Under the pieces are notes generated by a model. The model was given only the letters and a program-made list of their open reading frames with translations, was not told the origin of the DNA and searched no databases. This document shows, in pieces, positions 1 to 10,619 of a stretch of 64,000 bases of DNA. Both the position numbers and the translations under genes were made by a program. The number at the start of each line of letters is the position of its first letter. Position 1 is the first letter of the stretch. This DNA comes from Danio rerio (taxonomy: Eukaryota > Chordata > Actinopteri > Cypriniformes > Danionidae): assembly GCF_049306965.1 (NCBI RefSeq), contig NC_133182.1, positions 79,247,501 through 79,311,500 of the forward strand. The letters run 5' to 3'.

Positions 1-483
1 GTATTTATTTATGTAATTCACTCATTGAATAAGACATTAGATCTTTAACTCAGGCCGTAACGGTGCACTAAACTAAAATGTTAGTACAAATCATTATAAT
101 TGGTGGAGATTTGTCATAAAAACCTGATATATTTTACATTTTTCCCAGTGTATATATATTTTCAAACAGTATGTGCTGTTGAGTGAAAGCCAAATGGAAA
201 GCGTCCAGGTTGTTTCTCTGCCATGCCCTTGTTTTAATCACTCAGTAGGGTGCAGTGATGATTTAGAAGCAAGCAGACGCTGGATCTTGAGTCTGTTGGC
301 TGTGAATGTGTTTCACTATTGACTAATCTCTGCTTCAGAGCAATCACAGCGTCACATGTTTGATTTATTCCTCAAAACAAAGCTGTATTCCAAATCGCCC
401 TCTATTCCCTTAACCCTCATACTGACTTACGGGTCAAAAATTTAAACAAAACAAGAAGAAAAATGTGTGTAAAAATGACCCAC
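1..483. other. No gene recognised; AT-rich left flank
   Basis: I see no supported open frame, RNA gene or repeat family here. The first unit of the LTR-like array starts abruptly near 484. Confidence 0.4.
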
Positions 484-601
484 ACTAGAGGCCATGGACT
501 TTAGTCTCCTTGTTCGAGCAACCGACTCCCATACAAAAACAACCGCTAGTTTGATCCCAGCTTAGACCCATTTGGGTGCAATAGGACTGGTGGGTTACAT
601 T

Positions 602-619
602 TGGGGGCTCGTCCGGGAT
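602..619 (+). other. Primer binding site complementary to tRNA-Pro 3' end
   Basis: TGGGGGCTCGTCCGGGAT lies two bases after the CA end of the first LTR-like unit. The leading TGG complements the CCA tail of mature tRNA, which nuclear tRNA genes do not encode. A reverse-transcription primer site therefore fits better than a reversed tRNA gene fragment. The same site recurs at 1080-1097 and 1553-1570, with a close form at 836-853. Confidence 0.75.
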
Positions 620-1682
620 GGAAGTGAGGTTTAGAGGGTTGAGTGTAACGAAGGCCAGTTAACGAAATGCTGTGCAGCTGAACCTCACTCCTCTGACCTC
701 AAAAGGTGCTCTAGACAGACACTAGAGACCATGGACTTAACCTCCTGGTTAGAACAACTGACACGCATACCAGAAATCACCGATTTGATCCCAGCTAGGA
801 GCGGGTTGGGTGCAGAAGGACCAGAGGGTTACATGTGGGGGCTCGTCCGGAATGGAATTGAGGTTTAGACGATTGAGTGTAACGAAGGCTAGCTAGCGAA
901 GTGCTATACTGGTAAACCTTTCTCCTCCAACCTCAAAGTGTGCTCTAGAAAGACACTAGAGGCCATGGTCTTAAACTCCTTGTTAGAGCAACCGACTCCC
1001 ATACAAAAAACAATAAAAAGTCGCCAGTTCGATCCCAGCTCAGAACCGTTTGAGTGCAGTAGGACCCGTGGGTTACACTTGGGGGCTCGTCCGGGATGGA
1101 AGTGAGGTTTAGAGGGTTGAGTATAACGAAGGCCAGCTAGCGAAGTGCTATGCAGGTAAACCACACTCCCCTGACCTCTAAGGGTGCTCTAGACAGACAC
1201 TAGAGGCCATAGTCTTGACCTCCTTGTTAGAGCAACTGAGTCCCATTCAAAGAATCGCCGGTTCGATCACAGCTCAGAGCGGGATGGATCCGGTAGGACC
1301 GGTGGGTTACACACAGCAAACAAACATTTAATGACATTTACTTATATTAAAATGTCATGTTGTTAACTAAAAATATGCAAAGTGCTGTGCAGGTAAACCT
1401 CACTTCTCTGACCTCAAAAGATGTCCTAGCGACAGATGCTAGAGGCCATGGTCTTAACCTCCTTGTTAGAGCAACCGACTCCCATACAAAGAATTGCCGG
1501 TTCGATCCCAGCTCAGAGCGCGTTGGGTGCAGTAGGACCGGTGGGTTACACTTGGGGGCTCGTCCGGGATGGAAGTGAGGTTTAGAGGGTTGAGTGTAAC
1601 GAAGGCCAGCTAACGAAGTGCTATACTGGTAAACCTCACTCCCCTGACCTCTAAGGGTGCTCTAGACAGACACTAGAGGCCA

Positions 1683-1750
1683 TGGTCTTAACCTCCTTGT
1701 TAGAGCAACCGACTCCCATACAAGGAATCGCCGGTTCGATCCCAGCTCAG
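1683..1750 (+). other. tRNA-like segment with pol III B box inside LTR-like unit
   Basis: Inside the sixth unit, GTTAGAGCAACCGACTCCCA reads like a tRNA D-arm 3' half plus anticodon stem. It is followed about 15 bases later by GGTTCGATCCC at 1733-1743, a match to the pol III B-box consensus. The same layout recurs in the other units (for example 1499-1509). The acceptor stem does not close, so it is not a functional tRNA gene. It looks like a tRNA-derived internal promoter. Confidence 0.5.
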
Positions 1751-1784
1751 AGCGGGTTGGATGCAGTAGGACCAGTGGGTTATA

Positions 1785-2998
1785 CACAGCAAACAAACAT
1801 TTAATGACATTTACTTATATTAAAATATTGAATATTTTCCGAATATTGAAGAAGTTTTGTGAACCGTTACTTGCCTACAGCTTTAAAAAACGATGATATT
1901 GAAATGTCAATTGATGACATTTATATGCAGTGGGGTGTTTGATCAAATGATGAATGTTCTGAACCTCTCCAGAAATAATCGTTATTGTTTAGTTTTTATT
2001 TTAATAATGAAAACTGTCAAATTCGTTTGACAAAAAGCAACAATGAATATCTTTTATAGATCCTGCATGCCATAATCCTGGAGCTTTTATTCAACCAAAA
2101 TACAGTATATTTATTTATTTACGCAGACAAATATGTGTACATTTGTCTTTACATTTTGCTTGTGCATCAAGAGGCCAAGTGTAATCTGCATTTAATTTTA
2201 AACATGTTGTTTTAATCTGGAATCAGTGCTTTTATTTCAGTTTTAGAGGTGTGTGAGCTGCAGTATTGATTGTAAAAATAAAAAAGACTGCTTGCTGCCT
2301 CAAGAAACTACAAATGAGAAATGTCCTGCATGTTGCTTCCCCCTTAAGCATATAAATGCCCTTGATATCCACTCATTTATAGACTAAACGCGGTAAACAA
2401 GTAATGTAAACGCGAGGGAAATGCGTAGATGCTTTTAGTATGTAGTTAGAAAGCAGATGTAGGCTAGCTCTCCAAGCTGCTAACACTTCAATCCATGTTT
2501 CTGGACTGAAATACAACAACGTTGAAATGCATGCATGAATAATGTGTAGGCTAACTCAAGATGTGCTAATAAGACAAATAATCGCGTAATGACTTGCCTA
2601 ACGAATAACGAAACGAGTGTTTAATGTGCTAAAGTTACTCTAGATAGATTAAAACACGCATTTATGAGTAGCGCGATCATGTGGACACTTTAAAAGGTGC
2701 TTTAGACTTGATCTTTGTAATCTGTACAGACACAAACACCACAGCTAATATTAGCCACTAGCGTAGCGTACACTGACATGACACTAGCTAGCGTAACACT
2801 TGTTGTTTGTGGAGGCGGATATTATTTGTTTTCAAGACCAAACACCTGAGCAAATATCGCCCTCTAGTGTTTATTTTTGTATGAGTCACTCGAAAAATAA
2901 TATCTAACATAGCGAATGTTTAACTTACATTCAGTGTTTTCTCCACCAAATCCTCGTGTTTATATTTGAGCAGCGTAGATGCTAAAAATGCTAATCAT
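1785..2998. other. Intergenic; nothing recognised
   Basis: AT-rich sequence with no supported open frame. The first 42 bp (CACAGCAAAC...) repeat the flank found after the fourth LTR-like unit at 1312. Confidence 0.4.
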
Positions 2999-4166
2999 TT
3001 ACAGTAAATACTGTAGTGTTTTTGAACCGTACTATAGTAAAGTGTTCGAATTAATCTGTCGTAGTTGCAGTAACACAAGAGCTGTATAGTAATATAAACA
3101 AACGACAAATACAAAATAACAACTGAAAATAACAGCATATGCTGGTACGGTATGTTTTGTTGCTGGTCTTGCTGGTTTTAATGCTGGTCTTGCAAGTCTC
3201 CATGCCGGTTTTGCTGGATTCACTGCTGGTCTCGATATTGGTTTTTCCGGTCTCGATGCTGGTATTGCTGGTCTCAATGTTAGTTTTGCGGGTCTCAATG
3301 CTGGTCTTGCCAGTCTCAGTGTTGGTCTAGATGTTGGTCTTGCAGGGTTCAATGCTGGTCTTGATGTTCTCAATGCTGGCCTTCCTGGTCTCAGTGCTGT
3401 TTTTGCAGGTCTCAATGTTGGTCTTGCTGGTTTCAATGCTGGTCTCAATGCTGGTTTTGCAGGCCTCGATGTTGGTCTTGGTGGGATCAATGCTGGTCTT
3501 GATGGTTTTAATGCTGCTCCTGCTGGTCTCAATGCTGGTTTTGGGGGTCTAGATTTTATTCTTGCTGGTTTTGCGGGTCTCGATGTCGGTCTTGCTGTGT
3601 TCACTCCTGGTAGATGCTTGGGACCAATACTTAGACCAGCAAGACCAGTATTGAGACCAGCACTGAAATCAGCAAGACCAGCATCGAGACCAGCAGGACC
3701 AGTATCGAGACCGGCATTGAAACCAGCAAGACCAACATCAAGACCGGCATTGAAACCAGCAAGACCAACATCAAGACCGGCAAGACCAGCATTGAACCCA
3801 GCAAGACCAACATCGAGACCCGCAAAACCAGCATTGAAACTAGCAAGATCAGCATCACGACCAGCAAAACCAGCATTGTAACCAGCAAGACCAGCATTGA
3901 ACTCAGCAAGTCCAACATCGAGACCAGCAAAACCAACACTGAAACCAGTAAGACCAGCAAAACCAGCACTGAAACGTACCTTACAGTCAGCATATGCTGT
4001 TTTTTCAGCAGGGACACCACAATTTACTGTAGTAAATACTAAAGTACCATATTTACTACATTACATCATAATACTACAGTATGCTGGAGCATTTATTAGT
4101 TGTTACTGTAATATATTTGGTATAATACACTTAAGTATGGTTCTAAAACACTATTTACTGTACTAT
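2999..4166. repeat. Foldback element with minisatellite arms
   Basis: From 3140 to about 3600 the strand is built of short variants of TGCTGGTCTCAATGCTGG. From about 3635 to 3985 the same minisatellite runs in the opposite orientation. Outside it the palindrome continues: AACAGCATATGCTG near 3130 faces CAGCATATGCTGTT near 3988, and TACAGTAAAT...GAACCGTACT near 3002-3032 faces AGTATGG...ATTTACTGTA near 4134-4160. The element is thus a roughly 1.17-kb imperfect inverted repeat. The Pro/Arg/Ala-rich and Leu/Val-rich open frames in it are translations of the repeat and not genes. Confidence 0.75.
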
Positions 4167-5738
4167 ATTTGTTCTTAACATTTATTTTATTCCATGTACC
4201 TCATACAACCTTTAGATAACTGGATGTGCTTCAGCAGTTCAGGGATAAAATCTGGGGCAAAAAATAATTAAGTGTAAGGATTCATTTAATAGCAGGGAAG
4301 TGTAAAGCAATGCGTGAATGTGTGTTAAATATAAGCGAATGTTATTATTACTCGAATAGAGTTGGTCGAAATGGTGAAGCTGAAATGTTAACATAAGATA
4401 AGATGGTATTACAGGACTACATGTTACTAATAAGTAATGTAGAAAGTGTATGTTTTATTTGAAGTGTATGTTTTTTTATTTATACTCATTTTATTTTTCA
4501 AAAATTCATGTATCAGCAGTAGTTGCTCATTTGCTAGACTATAATATTAATAATCTTTTCTGCATTCGCTCTTCATCATTATTATTTTGTTATTTGTATG
4601 TATTTATAAAGAGGGCTGTACAAAACACACACTGTCGAAGTGCCCCTTCTTTATTCTGACCCTGCTTTGTGGCAGGGTGAGGACCGCTTCAGTTTTCAAT
4701 TTTTATTTATTTATTTATTTATTGTCGAACGTAGCAACATCGATATGCACTTTGCATTTATACATGTCTGTGTGTTCTGAATGAAGCTAATTTACACACA
4801 TCTGGAGTTATTGAATGCTTTTTTTTTTAAAAAAGAAGTGACGAATGCTGATTGTGTTCACCTGTTCCCTTTATGGTTTCACTGAGTTTGCCGACGGACT
4901 TGGTTTCTGGCTCAAACGTCGTCTTTCGTTCTTCATAAAACTGCACTTTTGTACTGAATCACGAGATTCACATCGGGTTATAAGCATGTCAGCGAATACT
5001 CCACCAGTGTTTAATGTCTCATTTGTTTCACTAGTGTTCATGCGACTTCAAATGTACATATATACAGATACTAATACAATCAGAATATATAGAGAAACTG
5101 TTTATGTAAATGCGAAGTATGTAATAAATGAAATAAAGGCAAATATAAGGGCAGAATATTTCTGTGGTGAATGGAGTATTTTCAGGAAATTAGCTATTGC
5201 AAATGGAATAATAAAGTTGAAACACCCACCAACACGACTCCGTCTTTATTTTATATTACTATATGTGATGGATGCAAGCTTATAAACATTATGTGAACAT
5301 TTCTTGTTGTAAAACAAATTGTTAATGGGCGTTAGTTGTTGAAACACCACTTATAAATGTTAATTAAACACGGAGATCAGCTTTTGCTCCCCTAGTGGTG
5401 AAAGCATGAAACTACAATATCTTGTGGAGACGGTTTTATTTTTTCATCACATTAGTTGAGCTCTGCTGTTTTGCGTAAATTAATCTGATGGTTTGAGGTG
5501 TTCATCTGCATTCATGTTTACAGACGATCACGTTATTTGTGCGAAGTGACGTTTATTTCTGAATTATTTTCGAGAGGATCACGTGCTTGTGATTTACCAC
5601 AGCTGGTCTCGCATTAGCTAATCATCATATGATTCCTAAATTACAATAAATAACCACAGTCTGCACTCCACATTTATTTTCGTCTGTAAGAAACCCCCCC
5701 CCCCTTCCTCCCCCATCTTTTTCCCTCATAGATTGGGT
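4167..5738. other. Intergenic; nothing recognised
   Basis: AT-rich sequence. A 146-codon open frame at 4845-5285 has no recognisable domain and biased low-information composition, and I do not call it. A run of C at about 5694-5704 precedes the SINE. Confidence 0.4.
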
Positions 5739-6140
5739 GGCACGGCGGCCCAGTGGTTAGTCCCACAACAAGAACACTGCCGGCCCTGGTCCTTGCCATG
5801 CCAGAGGACAATCCTGTGTGGAGTTTGTACAACGCGATCTCACGGCAATTCGTAACTTTTTTGATTTAGTGGCTAACTCGTACGATCTAATTTGTACATT
5901 TTAGTACGATTTGCTCATCCCCCAAAGACAGTTGGGGTTAGATGCCACGCCCCTTTTTTAAAAACTAGATTTTCGTGCGACTCAACTCCCACGAATTTGT
6001 ACGAATTAGCCACTAAACTGGCAAAACGTAAAATACTAACGTTTCCTCATGAGATCAGGCTGAGTTTGTATGTTCTCCCATGCCCACGTGGGTGTCCCCT
6101 GGGTTCTCCAGGTTTCCTCCCACCATCCAAAGATATTCAT
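5739..6140 (+). mobile_element. HE1/DANA-type SINE, interrupted and 3'-truncated
   Basis: A tRNA-derived head (GGTGGCACGGCGGCCCAGTG) leads into the diagnostic GTGTGGAGTTTG, which resumes after an insertion as TATGTTCTCCCATGCCCACG and CCTCCCACCATCCAAAGA. The 3' half of the family, containing the GGCGACCCC motif, is missing. A hAT-type MITE splits it at 5830-6062. Confidence 0.7.
5830..6062. mobile_element. Non-autonomous hAT-type MITE in a SINE
   Basis: The 233-bp palindromic element starts CAACGCGATCTCACG and ends GAGATCAGGCTG (inverted). It is flanked by the exact 8-bp duplication AGTTTGTA (5822-5829 and 6063-6070). Internal CGTACGAATTAGCCACTAAA-type sequence matches the second copy at 16019-16262. 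Confidence 0.85.
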
Positions 6141-6844
6141 CATGCATGACAGACTAAGCAAAGCAGGCAGTTTATCTAGCTCCCTTCCTTCCCAAAGTAG
6201 TTCACCTTAGCCACTTCAGCCAGGGATTTTGAGATCTACCTGAACTCAAGCTCCCCTCTTGCTCTGCAAACGAGAGGGAGCCCTGGGCTCGAGGATCCCT
6301 TGAGGTCTCTACGGACAAGCCAAACAAGCTTATAATAAATCATCAGCTAAGGGTGAACTCTTGAAATGAAATCTATAACTAAGAAAGACAGGTATGCTAT
6401 CTAGTGATGGGAGAAATAAAGCTTTGAAACAATTCCTTCTCAAAATGATTTGCTGTTTTGAAGCGATGGATACAGCACTGCTGTTTTACACACCCATAAC
6501 AAACACTTTATTTAAATCATAACCAATCAAATGCAATAAGCACATCATATAATCTCACAGAATATAAAATAATAGGCCAGTTTTAAAATAAAAAAAAATT
6601 ACTATTTGTTTAGTTTTTGTTTCCAACAGTGTGTGTGTTAAAGTGAGTTAAGGTGCAGTGTGTAAGTTTGACACCCAGTGGTTGAATATGGTCAACTCAG
6701 AGCCAAATATACTTGCAACATGAAAGGTTTGCAATCAAAAGATAATGTATTGAGCAAAAAATGGCAAAAAAAATTCAGGGAAAATTGAGTTTTGAGAAAA
6801 AAGGAATGTGAATGCAAAGAGAAAACAGCATTGCAAACTCACGG
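6141..6844. other. Intergenic; nothing recognised
   Basis: No supported coding or RNA feature. The sequence is A-rich near 6540-6800. Confidence 0.35.
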
Positions 6845-7319
6845 TGTAACGACGGGGAGTAACACCACAACAGAAGGTAGGATCCAATATGCAGGTTTAT
6901 TCACAGTCAGGCAAGCAGTGGTCAATACGGGAGCAAACGGGTGTGTGAGGACAATCCAGAATCGTAGTCAATTTAACAAGCAAGAGGTCGAAAGGCAGGC
7001 GGCAGACAAGGATAACTACATAAACAAGGCTAGGGTTAAAACACAGGAAAACAAGACAAGGAAAACGCGTTGCAATGCTACTTTACAGTGAACAAGACTC
7101 AGCAACCTGAATGAGTGTGTGTGCTGCTTAAATACTGTGTGTAATCAGTCTTGAAGCAGGATCAGCTGTGGGATTCTAATCAGTGGAGACTTGGAGCAGG
7201 TGTGTGTGTGTGGCATGACTGAATATGTAGTTTATCGGCAGATTTGTAGTCCTAAGTGTGTGTGTGTGTGTGTGTGTTTACCAGCGACGTCTGGTGGTTG
7301 TTCGCTGGTGAACATGACA
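6845..7319 (-). mobile_element. Solo LTR, Gypsy-like, minus orientation
   Basis: 475-bp element whose minus strand begins TGTCATGTTCACCAGCGA and ends CGTTACA. A perfect 5-bp target duplication CACGG lies at 6840-6844 and 7320-7324. It resembles two other LTRs in the window (45837-46321, 50568-51015) in motifs such as CAGGCAAGCA and AAGGCTAGGG. It contains a (TG)n run at about 7252-7278. There is no internal coding region, so it is a fossil left by LTR-LTR recombination. Confidence 0.75.
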
Positions 7320-7635
7320 CACGGCAAATTAAAATCAGCATTGCAATTAACTTGAGAGGATTTGTACAGGCAATACTGGAATATAATATTTATTAAATAA
7401 ATGTATGTTTTTAAAAAATTGCTAATATTTGAACTTTTTTTCACTGCTTTATTTGCAATATTGCCCTTTTCCCTTTCAAAACTCAATTTTCGCCTTGCGT
7501 TATTTTTTGCAATTCTTTGCTCAATAGTTCTTTGCTTGCAGCCTATAGATATACATGTGACAGTGAACACTTTTACACCTTTACTTCTCCGTGTGCACAT
7601 AATATAAGCAGAAAAACACTTGAAATGCACAAATC

Positions 7636-7740
7636 ATCATTTCAGACTCAATGCTTTACTGAGGAAAACATTTAGATAAGCTGCAGATGTCAGTAAAGCT
7701 GATGACTGATAATATTAACACACGGGATGTGTTGCAATAG
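7636..7740 (+). promoter_or_regulatory. Conserved upstream block of receptor genes
   Basis: A block centred on GAGGAAAACATTTAGATAAG and CTGCAGATGT-AGTAAAGCTGAT precedes receptor copies 1, 2, 5, 7 and 8 (also near 12925, 23420, 30622 and 33476), with a decayed form near 18080. In copies 5, 7 and 8 it sits about 50-130 bp before exon 1; in copies 1 and 2 it is further away. A proximal promoter or enhancer role is inferred from position only. It could simply be co-duplicated DNA. Confidence 0.35.
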
Positions 7741-8275
7741 TTGTTTAAAAGTCAAATCCGCTGTTTATTTCTAAAGATTATTTCTAAAATTGCTGACATG
7801 TCAACCTCCAGGTCATGACGGGCGCTCATCACTCGTGTACCCGGTGAGGGCAGCTGGTCCTCGGCGACTTGTGTGCCCCTGGCTAATCTGAAAATGCTCA
7901 TTTTAATCACGTTGGATTTAATTATTATTTTCTCTTTCTGAAATTATTCAAAAATAACAGCTAAATTCTTATAATAAAATTGATTAGATTTTATTACAGA
8001 CATTTTTAAATTAATTTTAAAGCAAAAAAATGCCCTAAAATCAGCATATGAATTTCATTAAATAAAGTGAACATATTAATATTAATGAAATCTACAAGGC
8101 CACAAAATGACTTTTTACAGTGTACATGCAAGATTTATATTTGTATTTATTCGTTTAAATAATGTCAGGTGAAGTTATCAGGGTATTACAGGCTCATATA
8201 ATGATCATTAATTTGTATGAGCACAAATAAAGAAAAGTGTGTATTGAGTGTTTAATATATTCCTAAAGTTTCTCA

Positions 8276-8429
8276 GTAAAACCACTGAGATAGCTGAGAT
8301 TAAACCAGCGGATAAAGCAGCAGCAGATAACAGAGCAGAAGACACAGGAGCAGAGCAGAACTCAGTCATCATTGGGGACGTTGTTCTGCCGTGAACACAG
8401 CGCTGTAGAAATCTCCTGAATATATCAAG
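8276..8429 (+). other. Noncoding exon 1 of receptor copy 1
   Basis: 154-bp block conserved before every receptor gene. It contains no upstream ATG and ends ATATATCAAG, followed by GTAAGA, a strong splice donor at 8430. The 5' end is set by homology, not by a mapped start site. Confidence 0.65.
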
Positions 8430-8616
8430 GTAAGACAGAGCTGTTGTTAGTGTTTGACTGTAAGTCATTAAAGATGAACTGAATGTAACACAGACTAGAA
8501 TGCAGGAATGTTTTCAGCCGGATGATTCTGACTTGTTGGACTTTTAGCTGCTGTTATGAGCTTTGTGTCTTCTGAAAGCTGCTCAGCATTTATTCAGCGC
8601 TCACACTTTACACTTA

Positions 8617-9136
8617 AGCCTGGTTTATACTTCTGCGTCCAGTCACGGGCGTAACCCACGGTGCATTTATACTTCTGCGCTGTCTCTGTTGCTCTGCATT
8701 AACACTTCCGAAACGCTAGTTGGCAGTGAGGTGTAAATGTTCCTCTGTGTCGAGTTTCTTCGCTGCTGTTTTGCTTTTCCTGAACACTTCCTGAATGTAC
8801 AAGTGGCTCAAACTCACTCATTTTGAGGCAGGAACTGGCGGACGTGCAACAACTTTAACTATGCGGTAAACACAAAACAAAACTTTCCATCCAGAGCTCC
8901 TTCACGGGACTCCACACTTGTAAACAATCGCTCCATTGGGCTAGCGCTGACGAGTCTGAGGGGGAACGAGAGCGGCGCCAAGCCGACCAATCACAAAGCT
9001 TGCGCTACGCGTCGTTGCGATGTGTAGTTAAATTTTTTGAGAGGTGCATGTCAGCGACGCTGACGGCCACGGCGAAGGGCTATACGTCAGTGCCGTAAAA
9101 TACGCCGGCGTTTGACGCAGAAGTATAAATCAGCCT
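8617..9136. mobile_element. Harbinger-type MITE in intron of receptor copy 1
   Basis: 520-bp element with about 23-bp terminal inverted repeats (AGCCTGGTTTATACTTCTGC facing GCAGAAGTATAAATCAGCCT). It is flanked by the 3-bp duplication TTA (8614-8616, 9137-9139), as expected for PIF/Harbinger. The uninterrupted intron of copies 2-8 shows the empty site, with TCA in the same position. It lengthens this intron from 212 to 735 bp. Confidence 0.85.
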
Positions 9137-9164
9137 TTACTCATGTGCTCGTGTGTGTTTACAG

Positions 9165-9995
9165 ATGAACAACACAGACTACGACGACTACACCGAGAGG
9201 AACTGGAAACTAGATTATCCATTTGAGTGGATGTTTTCACCTGAAGAGCTGGAGTTTAAGGTCAGACTCTCCATCTTCAGCATCATCGGTGCGTCTGCAG
9301 GTCTACCAGCTCTTGTTTGGGCTGTCGGTGAACTGATTGAGCACAGAAGGAATGGACACCGTATTTCAGTCTTCATCATCCTCCTCCTCCTCACTGACTT
9401 CACTGAGCTTTACTTGAGTCCCTTTGTACTGATGAAACATCTCTTAGATGAGCTCCGGTGTGATATGTATTGGACATGTTGGATCATTTGGTCCTTATGG
9501 TGGTCTTCAAGATTCTGTGGTCTCCTCCTGAACCAGCTGGTGGCGCTAGAGGGGATTCTCTCAGTCAGATATCCGCTGTACACTGCTGCTGTTTTCTCCT
9601 CACGCTGCTTCAGACTCTTCTACATACTTGTGCTTCTTTGTCTCAATATTGGAAAAAATTATTATATGAGTTCAAAAGGAACATTTAACTTTCTATTTCT
9701 TATTGCAGTCTTCCTCGTGTCTGTAATGACGTGGATAATCTCTTGTGGAGCTTTATGTTCTGCTGAGCGTCGCTCTCACACATCCAGGAAAGCAGATCCT
9801 CATATTGTGGTGATTTTGCTGTTAAGTCTGCTGGTGCTTTATATGCAGCTTTCTTTACATGCCTTACCGCTCTATTATTTGTTTTCACATATGCTCCATA
9901 TTGTTTTGAATTCTTCAAGGTTCCTGATGAGTTTGAGACTGATCTCAGACCCTCTCCTGTGTGTGCTGGTCTGCAGGCAGAATCTCAGAGTGTAA
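9165..9995 (+). CDS. 7TM receptor-like protein, copy 1 (276 aa)
   Basis: Single coding exon. The ATG at 9165 directly follows the splice acceptor TTTACAG; the frame is open upstream only through intron sequence, so this start is preferred. Predicted helices: TM1 about 35-57, TM2 67-90, TM3 104-132, TM4 148-167, TM5 175-199, TM6 212-233, TM7 240-270. The N-terminus carries an NNT glycosylation site. TM2 keeps the class A LLTD aspartate. The DRY position reads LEGILSVRYPLY, NPxxY reads DPLLC, TM6 has no CWxP, and loop 2 has no cysteine. The protein stops right after CRQNLRV, while copies 8-10 run on for about 12 residues or more. The family is a divergent rhodopsin-like receptor group expanded here. 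Ligand and G protein are unknown, and signalling through a canonical DRY switch is doubtful. Confidence 0.85.
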   Translation: MNNTDYDDYTERNWKLDYPFEWMFSPEELEFKVRLSIFSIIGASAGLPALVWAVGELIEHRRNGHRISVFIILLLLTDFTELYLSPFVLMKHLLDELRCDMYWTCWIIWSLWWSSRFCGLLLNQLVALEGILSVRYPLYTAAVFSSRCFRLFYILVLLCLNIGKNYYMSSKGTFNFLFLIAVFLVSVMTWIISCGALCSAERRSHTSRKADPHIVVILLLSLLVLYMQLSLHALPLYYLFSHMLHIVLNSSRFLMSLRLISDPLLCVLVCRQNLRV

Positions 9996-10370
9996 ACATC
10001 ACAAATCCACCCTGAAGGGACTCGTTCAGTCTGAGTCTAGTAGGATGGACTGGTTGTGCTGTCATATTTTCACTATTCATCTACTATTCAATATATTGTT
10101 TAATCTACATATCTATATGCTCTCATTATAATTGTTGGGCTGTTTAGGAAAACAATGCACTGCTTACAGAAAACCTTGTAATATCTATTAATATACATTA
10201 TTTGTGTTAATGGTTACTGTATTAATACACCGTCTGTGTGACTGCATTATGAGATCGAATGCTCGATGTCATTGTTATTGAAAGAAAATTCTAGAAGTGG
10301 AGTTAAACAGTTAAAACTTGGAAATCGAGAAATGTGCAGAGGTTTTTCCCCTGAGATTTTCCCAGGGGTG

Positions 10371-10540
10371 GAAGGAGTACTGAAAAAGCATACTTAAATA
10401 AAAGTACCATTACTTGCCTAAAGATGTAGTGTGAGTAGAGTACAAGTTTCTGTTGTAAACGTTACTCATAGTAGGAGTAAAAAGTAGCCCTTTTAAAAGT
10501 ACTCATGAGTAGTGAGTATTACGTTGTTAAAAAGTTGATG
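10371..10540. mobile_element. 5' fragment of hAT-type element
   Basis: CAGGGGTGGAAGGAGTACTG is a typical hAT terminus and leads into AAAAGTACCATTACTTGCCT, familiar from fish repeats. I see no matching right end, so this is a truncated copy. The right boundary is approximate. Confidence 0.5.
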
Positions 10541-10619
10541 CATTTACATGTAATTAGTGGATGTGTGTGTGTAAACGTAACATTCTGTAGTGCATCTAGT
10601 TATTGCCTAGCATACACAC

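Larger units (their letters stand above)
484..1784 (+). mobile_element. Tandem array of miniature LTR-like units with tRNA-Pro-type primer binding sites
   Basis: Six LTR-like units lie head to tail: 484-599 (5' part missing), 644-833, 878-1077, 1122-1311, about 1376-1550 (5' part missing) and 1595-1784. Complete units are 190-200 bp, generally begin TGTAACG and end GGTTACA, so their ends are inverted repeats of the TG...CA type. Four are followed after two bases by TGGGGGCTCGTCCGGGAT or a close form (602-619, 836-853, 1080-1097, 1553-1570). This is the complement of the tRNA-Pro 3' end including CCA, the primer site of gammaretroviruses. A purine-rich stretch of about 24 bp then abuts the next LTR, so the internal part is only about 44 bp with no coding capacity. 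Units 4 and 6 share the same downstream flank beginning CACAGCAAAC, giving a higher-order period of about 473 bp. Layout resembles TRIM elements. It is a fossil without genes; the units are similar enough to suggest fairly recent amplification. Confidence 0.7.

Noticed and set aside
1683-1750. Functional tRNA gene in the LTR-like unit
   Set aside because: B box and D-arm-like words are present, but the acceptor stem does not pair and no T-run terminator follows at the right place.
3032-3881. Pro/Arg/Ala-rich and Leu/Val-rich frames on both strands
   Set aside because: Direct translations of the minisatellite foldback. All frames stay open because the unit lacks stops.
4845-5285. 146-codon plus-strand frame
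   Set aside because: AT-rich, without domain, signal or splice context. Consistent with chance.
8208-8468. Conserved antisense open frame (MTYSQTLTTALSYLDIF...) over exon 1, present in all receptor copies
   Set aside because: It lies antisense to a noncoding exon with a proper splice donor and is conserved only because the whole exon-intron segment is. It has no domain, and its end varies with each flank.
9153-9164. Upstream extension of the receptor frames by four codons (xCxQ before the MNN start)
   Set aside because: These codons are the end of the intron (GTGTGTTTACAG) and would need a GTG start. The ATG after the acceptor is the credible start.
9215-9403. Antisense frame MKSVRRRRMMKTEIRC over TM1-TM2 in every receptor
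   Set aside because: Shadow of the invariant TM1-TM2 coding block. No independent support.
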